A stretch of 64,000 nucleotides of DNA, from NCBI GenBank assembly GCA_033030425.1, contig JAUFSD010000013.1:744001-808000 (forward strand). Direction: 5' to 3'. The position numbers were made by a program, and so were the translations under genes. The notes beneath the pieces were generated by a model that was not told the origin of the DNA, ran no database searches, and saw only the letters and a program-made list of their open reading frames with translations. Of this stretch, positions 1 to 9,998 are shown one piece after another. The DNA comes from Verpa conica (Eukaryota; Ascomycota; Pezizomycetes; Pezizales; Morchellaceae). The number at the start of each line of letters is the position of its first letter. Positions within the stretch are counted from its first letter, which is position 1.

Positions 1-300
1 TGGACCACGAGAGAACGTGGGCGATGGATGAAGGGTGAAGGGGGGAGAGGCAATGATGGCCGGAGAGCAGACACACTTTTACCAGCAGGCAGCGCGGTGG
101 GTGTTGCGTGTGGCGACTTTGCTGCAGCGCCGCTCTTGGCGGTGACTAAACGGGGGACTTGGCGGAAATATTCACCCATAGAAAAGCATTCTGGCTGCCA
201 ACATCACGTCTCCCCTTTAATAAGGGTCTTGCTGGGTGTAATCTGTTGGGCTACTTATATTCAGAGATAATCAATTGCTGCAGTCTTGTATACGGTTATC
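1..300. other. Upstream region of the Swd1 gene
   Basis: No gene is seen here. The stretch is GC-balanced and includes a short TATA-like 'cttatattc' near 255, so it is most simply the promoter and 5' UTR of the downstream WD40 gene. An 80-codon open frame at 28-270 has no recognisable protein features. Confidence 0.5.
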
Positions 301-1965
301 ATGAATCTTTCATTGCTTGATCCTTTTACTCTTGCCCAGGACTATCCTGAATCTCTCTCCTCCGAGCTTCGGTCTGGTCATTCAACATGTGTAGCCTCGC
401 CCTTCTCTTCTTTTTTTTTTTAATTCTTTTTTATTCTTTTTATATATTCCCGTCTGATACATAAATTCTAACAAATACTAGGTGCGTTTCAATCGTAAGG
501 GTGATCTAATCGCTTCTGGCAGGGCACGACATTCTCTCCACTTCTTCCCATAGAATCCATCTTCTAACGCTTGGCTCCCTTAGCTCGACGGTACAGTTGT
601 GCTCTTCGACGTCGAAACAAACGGTCTTGCCCGCTACCTGCGCGGTCATGTCCGTCAGATCCAGTCATTAAGCTGGTCTCAGGACGGCCGATACCTAGCC
701 AGCGCTTCGCAAGACTTCAAAGTTATTGTGTGGGACTTGTCAAAGAGCGGCGAAGGTTCTGCCCGAACGGTACGCTTCAACGCGCCCGTTTACTGTGCCG
801 AGCTACATCCTCTGAACCCGTACGGCAGCCCCCCCCCCTCCCCAGCAATGACAGCAGGATTACATTTGCTGAAAATGACTCAACAGTAATTTATTCGTGT
901 GTGCCTTGTTCGAGGACTCACCCTACCTTGTCGATATCTCCGAGCCAACACCGAAAAAATACCCATTCGCTAGCGCGCCGAAAAGACCTGTTGTGCCGGG
1001 CGCGGAGGAAGGGGAAATAGATGAGAAGCGAGCCGCTGCAGACGCAAAACACCTCACCACCGTTGCGGTATTTACTGTTTCTGGCGAACATATCATCACC
1101 GGCACGAACAAAGGATGGGCGAACGTTGTATCCACAAAGACGAGGGAAACCATACACTCCACCAGGATAACTAGTGGATGCATCACCTACATTCGTCTTA
1201 CAACGTCGGGGAGGAATATGGTCGTTAATTCGAACGACCGCGTGTTGAGATCTATACATATCCCCGACACCCTCCGGGAAGGTGTCAATGGCAATGAAAT
1301 CAAGCTCGAGGTGGAGCATAAATTCCAGGATGTAGTCAACAGGCTCCTATGGAACCATTGCACCTTCTCTGGCAACGGCGATTACTTGACTGCTAGCACA
1401 TTCAAAAACCACGACATTTACATATGGGAAAGGTCCATGGGCTCACTCGTCAAGATCCTCGAAGGGCCAAAAGAAGAATTAGGCACAGTCGAGGTATATC
1501 CTACAACTACCCTATACAAAAAAAAAAATTATGATATACTAACCTACCCAGTGGCATCCCACCCGTCCCCTCGTCGCCGCAGCCGGCCTCGAATCTGGTA
1601 AAATCTTCATCTGGGCCACCTCCAACCCCCAGCGCTGGTCCGCGCTCGCACCAGACTTCAGGGAGCTTGAAGAAAACATCGAGTACGAGGAGCGCGAAGA
1701 CGAATTTGACATTCACCCGAAGGAAGACGTAACAAAGCGGAGGCTGCACTTGGAGAACGAGGAAGTGGACGTTGTCACGATTGAGCCTGTCAGAGGCGAG
1801 GTTGAAGAGAGCTGGACCATGCCAGTCGTGCTAGATCTAGAAGATACAGAGAGCGAAGAGGATACACCAGGGCCAGGTGAGAGACGGCGGAAGAGCCCCA
1901 TAGTGGATAAGGAAAAGACTACTGGACGAGGTGGGAGGACGAAGAAAAGGAAGGTTGAGAGTTAA
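301..1965 (+). CDS. swd1: COMPASS subunit Swd1 / RbBP5 (WD40 protein)
   Basis: WD40 beta-propeller subunit of the Set1/COMPASS histone H3K4 methyltransferase in the nucleus. Five exons: 301-390, 482-523, 584-819, 887-1493, 1552-1965, giving 462 residues (yeast Swd1 426, human RbBP5 538). The N-terminus (MNLSLLDPF, then YPESLSSELRSGHSTCVRFN) and blades such as LRGHVRQIQSLSWS and LASASQDFKVIVWDL are typical of this family. The joins give HSTC-VRFN, LHPLNP-NLFVCALFEDSP and GTVE-WHPTRPL, all in phase. The C-terminus is acidic and ends in a KKRKV-type nuclear signal. Intron 2 (524-583) has a GC donor instead of GT but a perfect cttctaacg branch site and TAG acceptor, and it is the only join that restores R-LDGTVVLFD. 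I am very sure of the family and fairly sure of every junction. Confidence 0.94.
524..583 (+). other. GC-AG intron in the Swd1 gene
   Basis: 60-base intron with donor AGG/gcacga, branch site ctaac near 565 and acceptor cccttag. A GT donor is not available that keeps the frame and the conserved LDGT strand of the first WD40 blade. GC-AG introns are a known minority class in fungi. Confidence 0.75.
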
Positions 1966-2571
1966 GGGTATAGTAAGAGGATGTAAGATTAAAGTCGTAA
2001 TATGTAGTTCTTGCTTTTTTTTAATTGCGGAGTATGGATAAGGCGTTATTCCTGGCTCAGTGGGCTAGTTTCGATAGATTGTTATAATTATCCCTGGATA
2101 TATCCTAGCGAATTAACTAGATTGGGTATTGAAGTGAAAGCTTGATTCTCTTAGTGCCGTGATTAGCAATTTATCCTTAATTAACACCTTGGCAATATAT
2201 AATATGATCTAACACGAACGCTACGTATACGATTTAAAGTCACAGGTAATACGTAATACCTAATAAACCACTGACTTAAAAAGTACCATCCCATCGACGG
2301 GTACGGGAGAATGCAATAGTAAAGACGTTACAGCACTATTTAGAGCTTTCTATGTGACGAGAATACGATATTAACTTAGAATTCTAGAGCATAGAAAGCT
2401 GCGTCGCCTTAACCTAGTAAAAAAATAATAGAAGAGAATTAGAAGCTATTGCCATACAAACTACTTTAAGCCTAAGAGACTACGAGGAATAGGACCTTGG
2501 CCAGCCCTCTTAGAGCTTTCTTCTATGGAAAGAATAAAACTTATTTCTCGTAAGCACTGAGTAACATCTAC

Positions 2572-2599
2572 TTATGATTAATTCATTCATTCATTCAGA
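2572..2599 (+). repeat. (ATTC)n retroposon-like tail
   Basis: 'tacttatgattaattcattc' followed by more ATTC units closely resembles the 3' end of the retroposon at 57853-58030 ('tactatgataaattcattca'). Only the tail is recognisable here, so this may be a heavily truncated copy. No target-site duplication could be seen by eye. Confidence 0.4.
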
Positions 2600-2609
2600 C
2601 AAGGAGAGA

Positions 2610-2660
2610 TATACAGGCGGGTTGTGGCATGTAGCGAGTGATAATCCATGACCAAGAAGA
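2610..2660 (+). repeat. Fragment related to the 52.2 kb SINE 3' region
   Basis: The block 'tagcgagtgataatccatga' followed by 'ccaa' recurs at about 52490 as 'tagcgagtgataatctatga' followed by 'ccaa'. Both are preceded by a 'ggcat' motif. This indicates a shared dispersed element, although similarity fades quickly on either side. Confidence 0.4.
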
Positions 2661-2914
2661 ACCGCAACGAATTAAATGGGTAACGCTCCCGCCATTCGTC
2701 CCCTACACTGTAGTCTTTAAGTTTAGATAAAAGATAAATATATTTACATCTTCAGCTAAGAAAGTATGTAAGTTGGGCTACGCAGAATCTTATTGAAATT
2801 TTATTATCTTCTTCCAAGATAACTAGAATATCCCCCCCCCTAGAGCAAGATTAAGCAATCCCAGTCTAACGAACCCATCTAAAGACCCCTTTAGAACTTC
2901 AAAACACATCACCC

Positions 2915-4304
2915 CTACCCCTCATTTGTATTCTTCGCCACAATTTCCCTCGCAAACGTCGCGAAATCCCTCTCTTTATCCACCTTCTCATAAAGATTCG
3001 GTTCTACCACCTCATCAGTACAACACATTACCAAGGACCCCCCATACCACCCAGGAGTAACTTACGCGTAAACACAGCAATTGTATTCCTCGCCACACCC
3101 CCAGCCTTACTTTCCCTACACCCTCTTACAAAGTGCGGAACAGCCTTAAACTTCCCCTCTGTGATGACCTCGAGGGTCTCGCCCGTCTGGAACGCCAAAC
3201 AGTCTCTCGGGATCCCAACCTTGACGATACCGCCTTTCCGATCCTTGATGTAGAGGCCTGCGTCTGGATCTGGCGCGGCGTCGAGTTCGGGGAGGTCTAC
3301 GCCGTTGGTGATGTCTGGGGGGGTAGTTTCGTCGACATACATTGCTGATGTGAGCCCAGTGAGACAACCATGGTCGAGGTGGGTGCCGCACCAGGAGTCG
3401 AGGTCTTCTTCGGTTTCGGTAGTTGTGGTTGTGGGTGGTGGGGGGAAGTAGTGGAGGAGACGGGCTTTTGTGGTGGTGGAGGTTGCGACGACGTGTTCGA
3501 GGTAGCCGGGGGTGTAGGTGGGGATTTTTGCGAGTGCTAGGTGGGTTAGTGGGGTGTTGAGGGTGAGGGTGAGGGTGTGGGGTAGGGGTTACCGTATTGG
3601 TCGCAGGCCTGTTGAGAGGTTAGTTATATGTTTCTTTAATGCTTCTGCGGGGACTTACTCTTGCGACTAGACCTGCAGTATCAATCACCAAGGTGCACTG
3701 GCATTGCCCGTCAGCTATTATCTAGTCACTCTAGTTAACACAACTTACTAGTTCTTGGAATGTCTCCTTGAAGCCCTTCAGCAGGTCTTCCCGAGGCCAT
3801 ATATTCCCCTTCGTATACTCTGGTAAATCTGGGTAATCCCCATCTGCGCCGTCCAGCTTTGGATCTTTATAGAACGCACAGTTGACATAGTAGGATCCTT
3901 TCAGTGTATCTGCTCTGTCGTTTGCTAGCTTCTCTTTCCCGCATGACCTCTTTCACCTTAGCACTCTCGTAGATTATGCAAGAGTGGGCTGAATACATAC
4001 CAACCAACAAGATACTTAGCCTCTGCGCATTCCAGCGCCTCAAGTTCCTCGGCAGGAAGGTTCCCAAGGTGTGAAGCATACGACAGGAGTCGGCGCCGGA
4101 GAGCCACAAACTTTGAAGGGAGACCCGAAACAACGATGATACCGAGGGAGTCGGGACCAAACGCAGTCTCAAGGGATGCAAAGTCAACGGCGCCTGCCTC
4201 GCTCACGTGAGTATTAGAGAATGATATACTCAAGGGTAATGATAATTACCAGATTGTAGGGCCTCAAGGGTCACAGTTACCGGGTCTGCCTTTCCGTAAG
4301 TCAT
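2915..4304 (-). CDS. 2-oxoglutarate/Fe(II) oxygenase-like protein (isopenicillin N synthase superfamily)
   Basis: Putative non-haem iron oxygenase of a widespread fungal clavaminate/IPNS-like family; substrate unknown. Seven exons read on the minus strand: 4304-4250, 4193-4001, 3947-3749, 3697-3659, 3608-3593, 3536-3066, 3003-2915; 353 residues. Early blocks are SLETAFGPDSLGIIVVSGLP, LSYASHLGNLP and KYLVGWSCGKEKL, followed by GSYYVNCAFYKDP. Iron ligands appear to be the HxD of CGTHLDHGCLTGL and the later histidine in KFKAVPHFVRG. The protein closes with IAVFTQPNLYEKVDKERDF. Exon 5 is only 16 bases. The last intron acceptor (TAG before AACCG) was chosen because it alone gives FTQPNL in phase. 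Neighbours are housekeeping genes, so no cluster hints at a pathway. Family sure; enzymatic activity inferred. Confidence 0.85.
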
Positions 4305-4564
4305 CTCTGGTACATATAATAGATATAGAGTAAGAGTAAGAGCTTAAAAAACAAATAGTATTAAGGGAGATATAATACTTACTCTCCCACGAGAGGACCT
4401 GCAGGCTTTAAACAAGCCATCCCCCGGAACAAGCCACCTGCGATAGTTACCCACCTTCCCGATAAGGCTTATCCAGCAATCACACGGCGCTTACCCGGCC
4501 TTCGCGTGTCGAGTCCACCGGCGAGATCCGACAGCTCACTTCACGTCATCCCCTATACCACACA

Positions 4565-5571
4565 ATGGTTAAAGCACTCCGATTCAAAGGCGACAAGAAA
4601 GTCAAGAAGCGAAAGCGCACCACCGAAAACGAAAACGAATCCGGCGGAGAAGGGGCATCGAAGAAGCCTGCCCCAGAACCTCGAAAGTTGGCGGAAGGTG
4701 AGGAGGAAGAAGGATGGGTCAATTCCGAAGAGCTTGGTGTGTACATTCCCCCCCCCCCCCCGAGTGCTAGGTGGACAAATAAAATTAAAATAAATAATAA
4801 TGTATATAGAGGACATCAATGGTCCTGTAATATTCACATTCTCGGCTTCAACACCAGTGTGTATATCCTGCGACGCTGCTGGAAAAGTGTTCGCTTCGCA
4901 ACTCACGACGGTATCCGGCGACGACCTCTCTACTGCGGAACCTACCGATGTTAAGCAAGTCTGGGTCGCGACGAAAATCCACGGGTCCGAAAAATACTCT
5001 TTCAAGTCGCACCATGGGAAGTATCTCACGTGTGATAAATTCGGGATCCTGAGTGCGACCCGCGAAGCCATCTCGCCGGAGGAAGAGTTCATGCCGGTTA
5101 AGAGTGAACTCGGAGGTGGGAGGTGGGCGCTGCAGACGGTGAGGGACCAGTTTTTGGGTGTGGACGAGGGGACGAATGGGGTAGAGATTAGAGGAGATGC
5201 GGATAGTGTGGGCTTTAAGGAGACGTGGGTGATTAGGTTGCAGGCAAGGAATAAAAAGAAGAGTAAAGGGTCGGCATCGGATGGGAGGATTAAGGATAAG
5301 ATTACCAGGAAGGAATTGGAGGAACAGTGAGTGGCTTTGACCTAAAGTGCTGTTTTTTTTTAAAGCTCTGGGTGCTGACTTTGTGACAGAGCGGGAGTGA
5401 AACTAGATGATGATCAGGTCAAGACACTGAAGAGGGCTCGGAGAGGTACGAAATTTCTACCCCTTGGGTTGAGAGGGAAGATTATACTAACTATGAGTAG
5501 AGGGCCGGTTTCACGAGGCTTTACTTGATATCAGAGTCAAGCATGGGAAACACGATAAATTTGCATACTAG
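4565..5571 (+). CDS. FRG1: FRG1 family nuclear protein
   Basis: Homologue of FRG1, a beta-trefoil, actin-bundling and RNA-associated nuclear protein found with spliceosomes. Four exons: 4565-4736, 4810-5326, 5390-5445, 5501-5571; 271 residues (human 258). The N-terminus is basic (KGDKKVKKRKR, a nuclear signal) followed by an acidic EGEEEEGW stretch. The trefoil runs from about residue 58: DINGPVIFTF, KVWVATKIHG-like 'VKQVWVATKIHGSEKYSFKS', HHGKYLTCDKFG, and a C-terminal RFHEALLDIRVKHGKHDKFAY. The end matches the family's usual basic tail. Intron 1 carries a run of 14 C. The C-terminal exons are short but phase-perfect. Confident. Confidence 0.94.
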
Positions 5572-6323
5572 GCTGGCGTTCGTTATTTTATTCTTTTAAA
5601 AATTGTACACTACATAGGAAGACCCTTTATAGGGCGGCTATTGACCAAAATTGGAACAATTATCACGGCTACATATGAGTGTCAGCTGGTCCTTGAGTGA
5701 TTTAGCTACGGCGGATACAAATTTCGGGTGACAGAATAGTGTTTTAATTTCAGCCTAATTCTTTTGGTAAGAGTATAAATCGGTCCCAATATTCTCCTTT
5801 TATAGGTCTATTACGCTATATAAGCAACAGCTAGAAGAGGCAGGATCATTTCCGTGGATACATCGAGTGACTGCCTGTGAACAAACGCCCACCACAACTG
5901 AGTCAATCAGATCCTCCGCGATCCGTTGGACCGTAAATGATTTAGGGTTTCTATAAAGGGAGCTGCGTCCTTTCCAGCCCTATACCTGCGATTGCTTTAC
6001 ACTGAGATGGCTTAACCAATTTAAACCAAACCATTCCCTATACCTCACACTGAAAGGCTTACGACAATATAAATGAGGGGCCATATCTATTCTATCTATA
6101 CATATCCACCTCTCCATCTTTATTCTACAAACATATAATTCCACCTACCAGGACATTTAGCCCTCTAATATCAGGCAACACCACACCAAAAAGCAAAAAA
6201 AAAAAAAAACGAACAAGAGGGAGGGGAAAAAATAAATGCCAAGTTTAAAAAAATACAAAGACCAGAATATATCCCGAATCTAACTAACTACTACCCCTCT
6301 TGTCTATGTTTTCTCAGCGAGAA
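5572..6323. other. Convergent intergenic region
   Basis: Lies between the 3' ends of the FRG1 gene (+) and the carrier gene (-). It is TA-rich with A runs near 6195-6210 and contains only 3' UTR-like sequence. No open frame or RNA gene is evident. Confidence 0.6.
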
Positions 6324-7767
6324 CTACAATTCTACAACTCTACTCTCATCCCATTTTTCCATCTGCTTTAGTAAGTACTGATACATCACCAGCATAGTTC
6401 CACTCTGTACACTTGTCCACACGGCCCTTGGCCCCACGCCTCTAAACCACCCTTGTATTCCCTCTGTCTTGTACAATAACTTGAGACCCTCTAGAATGCT
6501 GCTAGTGTTGAATTTTAATGGGCCGGATTTCGGGGGCGAGGTTGTTGAAGGAGAGGAGGTTGAAATAGGTCGGATAGATGTGGCACGACCCTCTGTTTTT
6601 GTGGCCGAGGAATGACTAAGGGTGGTACATTGGGGAATGAGAGTAGAGAAAGGGCGGCGTTGTAATGGCGGCGGGTTAGAAATCGGAGAGGTAGGGGTGC
6701 GGACTTGCGTTTGTACCCGAGTTTTGACAACATCTGTTACTATGGTTAATCTTATATCCCCATATAGAAAGAAAAAAGAGGTTAGGAGGTTTACGGACCT
6801 AGAGGGCAAGTGATAGTCCCCGCCAATCCACCTGCCATTGCACCTGTCGCGATCTCCAACGGCAACCCAATATCCCTACTACCGCACCACTGCTTTGCCC
6901 ACTTCTGAAACTGCTCATAAAACGCAAATTGCAGTGCCGAAAACGGTAAATCCCGCATAATTGTTGCTTTATACCCATAAAACAACGCTGCCGGCCCCTC
7001 ACTCCTAATGATTGTCCTTGTCGCATCTACAGTCCCACGGTAATTATATCCACTCTTGAAAAACGGATTATTATATCTTCCCTGGAGCTGCAATCTCGTC
7101 TTAAGAACCTCACTCGGGACATAAATGATAGACGCAAAAAGATCACCAACGAGTCCACCGGTGAGGTATGCGAGGTGTTCGGGACAGCCCAAGTCGATTA
7201 GGTGCCGCTTAGAATACTCGTAGGTTCCAAAGAAAATTATTGTACCCGGGAGGGAGCCCATGAACGCCGGTGCAATGCCACCATAGAGACCTCGACGGAA
7301 CCCTTCTTCACGGAAAATGGTGAGGTAGGCGTCAGACATTGTGGCATATTTGAGTGTGTTAGGGGCACCTTGTTGGCGGGTTTTGACGGTATCGAGGGAG
7401 TGCATTAGGACGTCGCCGGTGCTGCCGCCTATACCCCCAGCGAGCATGCACTGGTTCAGGGACATTTATTAGTTTTTTTTTCTCTGGTAAAATATTTTCC
7501 CGTGATATTGCAAAATCTCGGGGGAGGGATAAGTGACTGAGCATTGAAAAATCATACTTGTAGATATGGCGGTCGTCTCGACTCATGGTCTTCAAACATG
7601 GGTTGATGAATGGGCTCTATTATCGATTTTACCGTGACCGTCGCAAGATCATCGCAGACTCTATTTACCAGCGACCCGGTGGGGTTATTCCCCAATGGTG
7701 GGGTCTGGGAGTTGTTACTCGAGGCAGATCCTGAGAAGAAATTTGATATTCGTGAGCCCAGTGACAT
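6324..7767 (-). CDS. MME1: Mitochondrial carrier, Mme1 (magnesium exporter) type
   Basis: Inner-membrane carrier of the SLC25 family, closest by eye to yeast YMR166C/Mme1, implicated in mitochondrial Mg2+ export. Three exons on the minus strand: 7767-7558, 7450-6799, 6733-6324; 423 residues against 368 in yeast. The three carrier signatures are visible: [20 protein letters not shown] and [13 protein letters not shown]. Family-specific blocks include [33 protein letters not shown] and [15 protein letters not shown]. After the third signature lies a Ser/Pro/Thr-rich insert of about 70 residues that most relatives lack. It is in frame, with no splice signals flanking it. The 70-residue leader encoded by exon 1 ends PPYLQ before [10 protein letters not shown]. 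Intron 2 uses a weak donor, gtccgt, but it is the only one restoring CPL-DVVKTR. Confidence 0.9.
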
Positions 7768-8988
7768 GGCAATCCCGCCGCTGCGGGCGAAAGCGGGAGT
7801 GGGGAGCGAAGAACGCGATGAGGAGAGCGATGAGGGGTCGGAGGGTGGATAGTGAGTGCAATTGGTTCGTACGTGGGGTGTGGAAGGGGGGTTTTTGGTG
7901 GGTGGGATGCGGCGAAAAAAGGTGCAGGCCAGGGTTTTGTGGTGTTGAGACGACGCGGAGAGCAGCCAAACTGGAATTTTTTATCTAGTAAACGTGACTT
8001 CGATAACGCCGGAAGCCACCCTGAAGGTAAGTATTTCACTTCTAATAAACCGGGCCCCAAAGCCTTGACACTCTAAGGGGTTGGTGGACCGAATGTCCTA
8101 TCGAAGATTATGACTGAGCATATTTTCTTTTTCTCCTTTCTGCTTTCTCTTTTTCTCATGCTCATGTCACGTGACTTTGTCAGAGCCCTCATAACTAAGG
8201 AATTACTCGAGTCGTAGCCAGCTATCAACCACCTATTGGGATCCTATGTACCACATCTGATGTAGAATGTATATGTGCTCTTATGCCTATGTGTATAAAA
8301 GTGATTTTGGCCTGTTAGCCTTCGGTACTGGTCTTCGTCTACCAAAAGCACTATTGTGGAAACTAGTATTTAAATTTTTGACCCAGAATATTGCAAGGGC
8401 CTAGAATTTCTTTACTTCTTAGGAATAGCTTCTTCTGTTTGTACCCAATATTGTTAAGAAGGGGGGGCTAGATTTTTAGTTCAACCCCCCTCCCCCCCTA
8501 GGACACTTAATTCCATTACTGATCTAACTAGGTCTTAGATCCCAGTGCTTCCTTTCACAAACTGGTGTTTTTTTTGTTATATCTGATTACAGGGCTAAGA
8601 TCGCATGCCTTGTTACTGGATCAGTATAGTGAAGTTCCGCTGACGAATGTGATACCAGGAATCAGGACCTGTAAAGTTCCAGCCCTATAAGTCTAAAGGT
8701 GTATAATACATAGTTCTATTTCTAAAGTACTCGCGTAGATAGAACTATAGAAGACCAATATCCAGGTGGAATTATATTTCTCTCATCAAATAGACACGGA
8801 ACCATCTAGATAGATAAAAGAGCCCTATCCAGCCCTGTAGAAGCGATGCCCAGCTAGAATCGGGTGATGGTTGGTTTAGCAGCGAAGGCACTTGATGATT
8901 ACTGGTCAAGGCATAGAGATTCCCGGAGATTTATGCAAGGGGCTACTATTATTGAAATGTACCGAGTCATCCGCAAAAACTCAGGTAT

Positions 8989-9111
8989 GTATGTACTAGT
9001 GAGGCCGATAGATCTTTTGGTCATGTGATATATCTTTGGTGGGCGATCTGTTCTTTCTCACCAAAGATAAATCACATGACCAAAAGATCTATCGGCATCA
9101 CTAGTACATAC
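8989..9111. repeat. Long inverted repeat (hairpin, MITE-like)
   Basis: Left arm 8989-9041 starts gtatgtactagtgaggccga. Right arm 9059-9111 is nearly its exact reverse complement and ends tcactagtacatac. Arms are about 53 bases with only a few mismatches, around a 17-base loop. No coding capacity. Such a fold-back is typical of a recent MITE or snap-back insertion; a target-site duplication is not clear. Confidence 0.8.
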
Positions 9112-9283
9112 AACTACGTACTCTGAGCCTATTGAAAATTTCCTGGAACAATTGTCTTCCTTGGTTTTTATTTGGTAAACTGCATAAGTCACAAAGATCA
9201 ACATATCCCGCTGCAAGGAACATTCGCGAGCGGAATAAAGGTTGGAGTTGGTCGTGCATTCAGTATCTAGAGTTGGTCATGGC

Positions 9284-9354
9284 TGACGTCTGTTGTGGCA
9301 GGGTTGTGGATATTATGAGTTTTGGGGCTCTTTCGTTCTTGGCCGATGACGTCA
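9284..9354. promoter_or_regulatory. CRE/ATF-type sites upstream of Rtc3
   Basis: A TGACGTC at 9284-9290 and a full palindromic TGACGTCA at 9347-9354 lie about 190-250 bases before the Rtc3 start codon. These match the core recognised by fungal Atf1/Sko1-type bZIP stress regulators. The link to stress control is inference from the motif and position only. Confidence 0.45.
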
Positions 9355-9538
9355 TACCTCCCACCCTGCTGTCTTGACACCCCACTCCCGCGTAATTCAA
9401 ATACTCCCCTCATCCCCCGCTTTCTTTGTTTCCCCTCCATCATCATCACCACACAGCCATCTTTAAGATAACAATCCAATCATCTAAAATCCGTTCTTTG
9501 ACCTCAAAACCGATACCCATTTCAACCAATCATTAAAC

Positions 9539-9998
9539 ATGCCTCGTGGAAACGCTCAACAGACTAAAGTTATCTATAAGGGAAAGAACGACGACTTTAT
9601 TGTTTTCGTCGAATCTATCGACGACCTCCAAAAATGGAAGAAGGATTCCTCTATCCCTCTAGCTCAAGTCTTGAACGGCTGGAAGATCTTTTGCACTCAT
9701 AAGTAGGTTTACACATTCCATCAATAGTATTTTCATAAGCTGACTAATCTGGAATAGACAAGGAGCCCAAGGTATCCTCGACGAGGCTTCGAATGCCAAC
9801 CTCGATGATGAATTTGGTACCTCAAATGAAGAAGAGGTTGTCAAGAAGATTCTCCTTGGTGGTTCCCCGCAGGTCGGCCATGTAAGTTATCCCCCAAGAG
9901 TCGGGTTTATAAGCTTTAATACTAATCAATGTATCTTATAGGCGGGCGAACGACAGGGTGTTACCAACATTACTATAGGTGGCCAGATTGCCCATTAA
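9539..9998 (+). CDS. RTC3: SBDS-domain (Rtc3/YHR087W-like) protein
   Basis: Small protein with the N-terminal fold of the ribosome-maturation factor SBDS/Sdo1, related to yeast Rtc3. Three exons: 9539-9702, 9758-9881, 9942-9998; 114 residues, the usual length for the family. Recognisable blocks are TKVIYKGKNDDFIVFVES, WKKDSSIPLAQVLNGWKIF, GILDEASNANLDDEFGT and EEVVKKILLGG, ending in a GERQGVTNITIGGQ tail. All three joins are in phase, with donors gtaggt and gtaagt and TAG acceptors. In yeasts the homologue is stress-induced and has been linked to RNA metabolism; the CRE-like sites upstream fit that, but only as inference. Confidence 0.92.

Larger units (their letters stand above)
1966..2914. 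other. TA-rich intergenic region with repeat remnants
   Basis: No gene is seen. The Swd1 3' UTR is followed by TA-rich sequence. A short inverted repeat (agctttctatg at 2344 and its complement at 2390) and a C9 run (2832-2840) are present. Near 2572-2660 lie an (ATTC)n tail and a segment resembling the SINE copy at 52.2 kb; both are listed separately. Confidence 0.6.
7768..9538. other. Divergent intergenic region between the carrier gene and Rtc3
   Basis: No gene is seen. The first part (to about 8100) is the carrier promoter. The middle is TA-rich with a 'gtgtataaaagtga' TATA-like motif near 8290. It contains a long perfect-looking hairpin (8989-9111). The last 250 bases are the CT-rich Rtc3 promoter/5' UTR with two CRE-like sites, listed separately. 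Confidence 0.6.

Noticed and set aside
571..1020. 149-codon plus-strand frame over the Swd1 exons
   Set aside because: Arg/Cys/Ser-rich frame shifted against the clear WD40 coding sequence.
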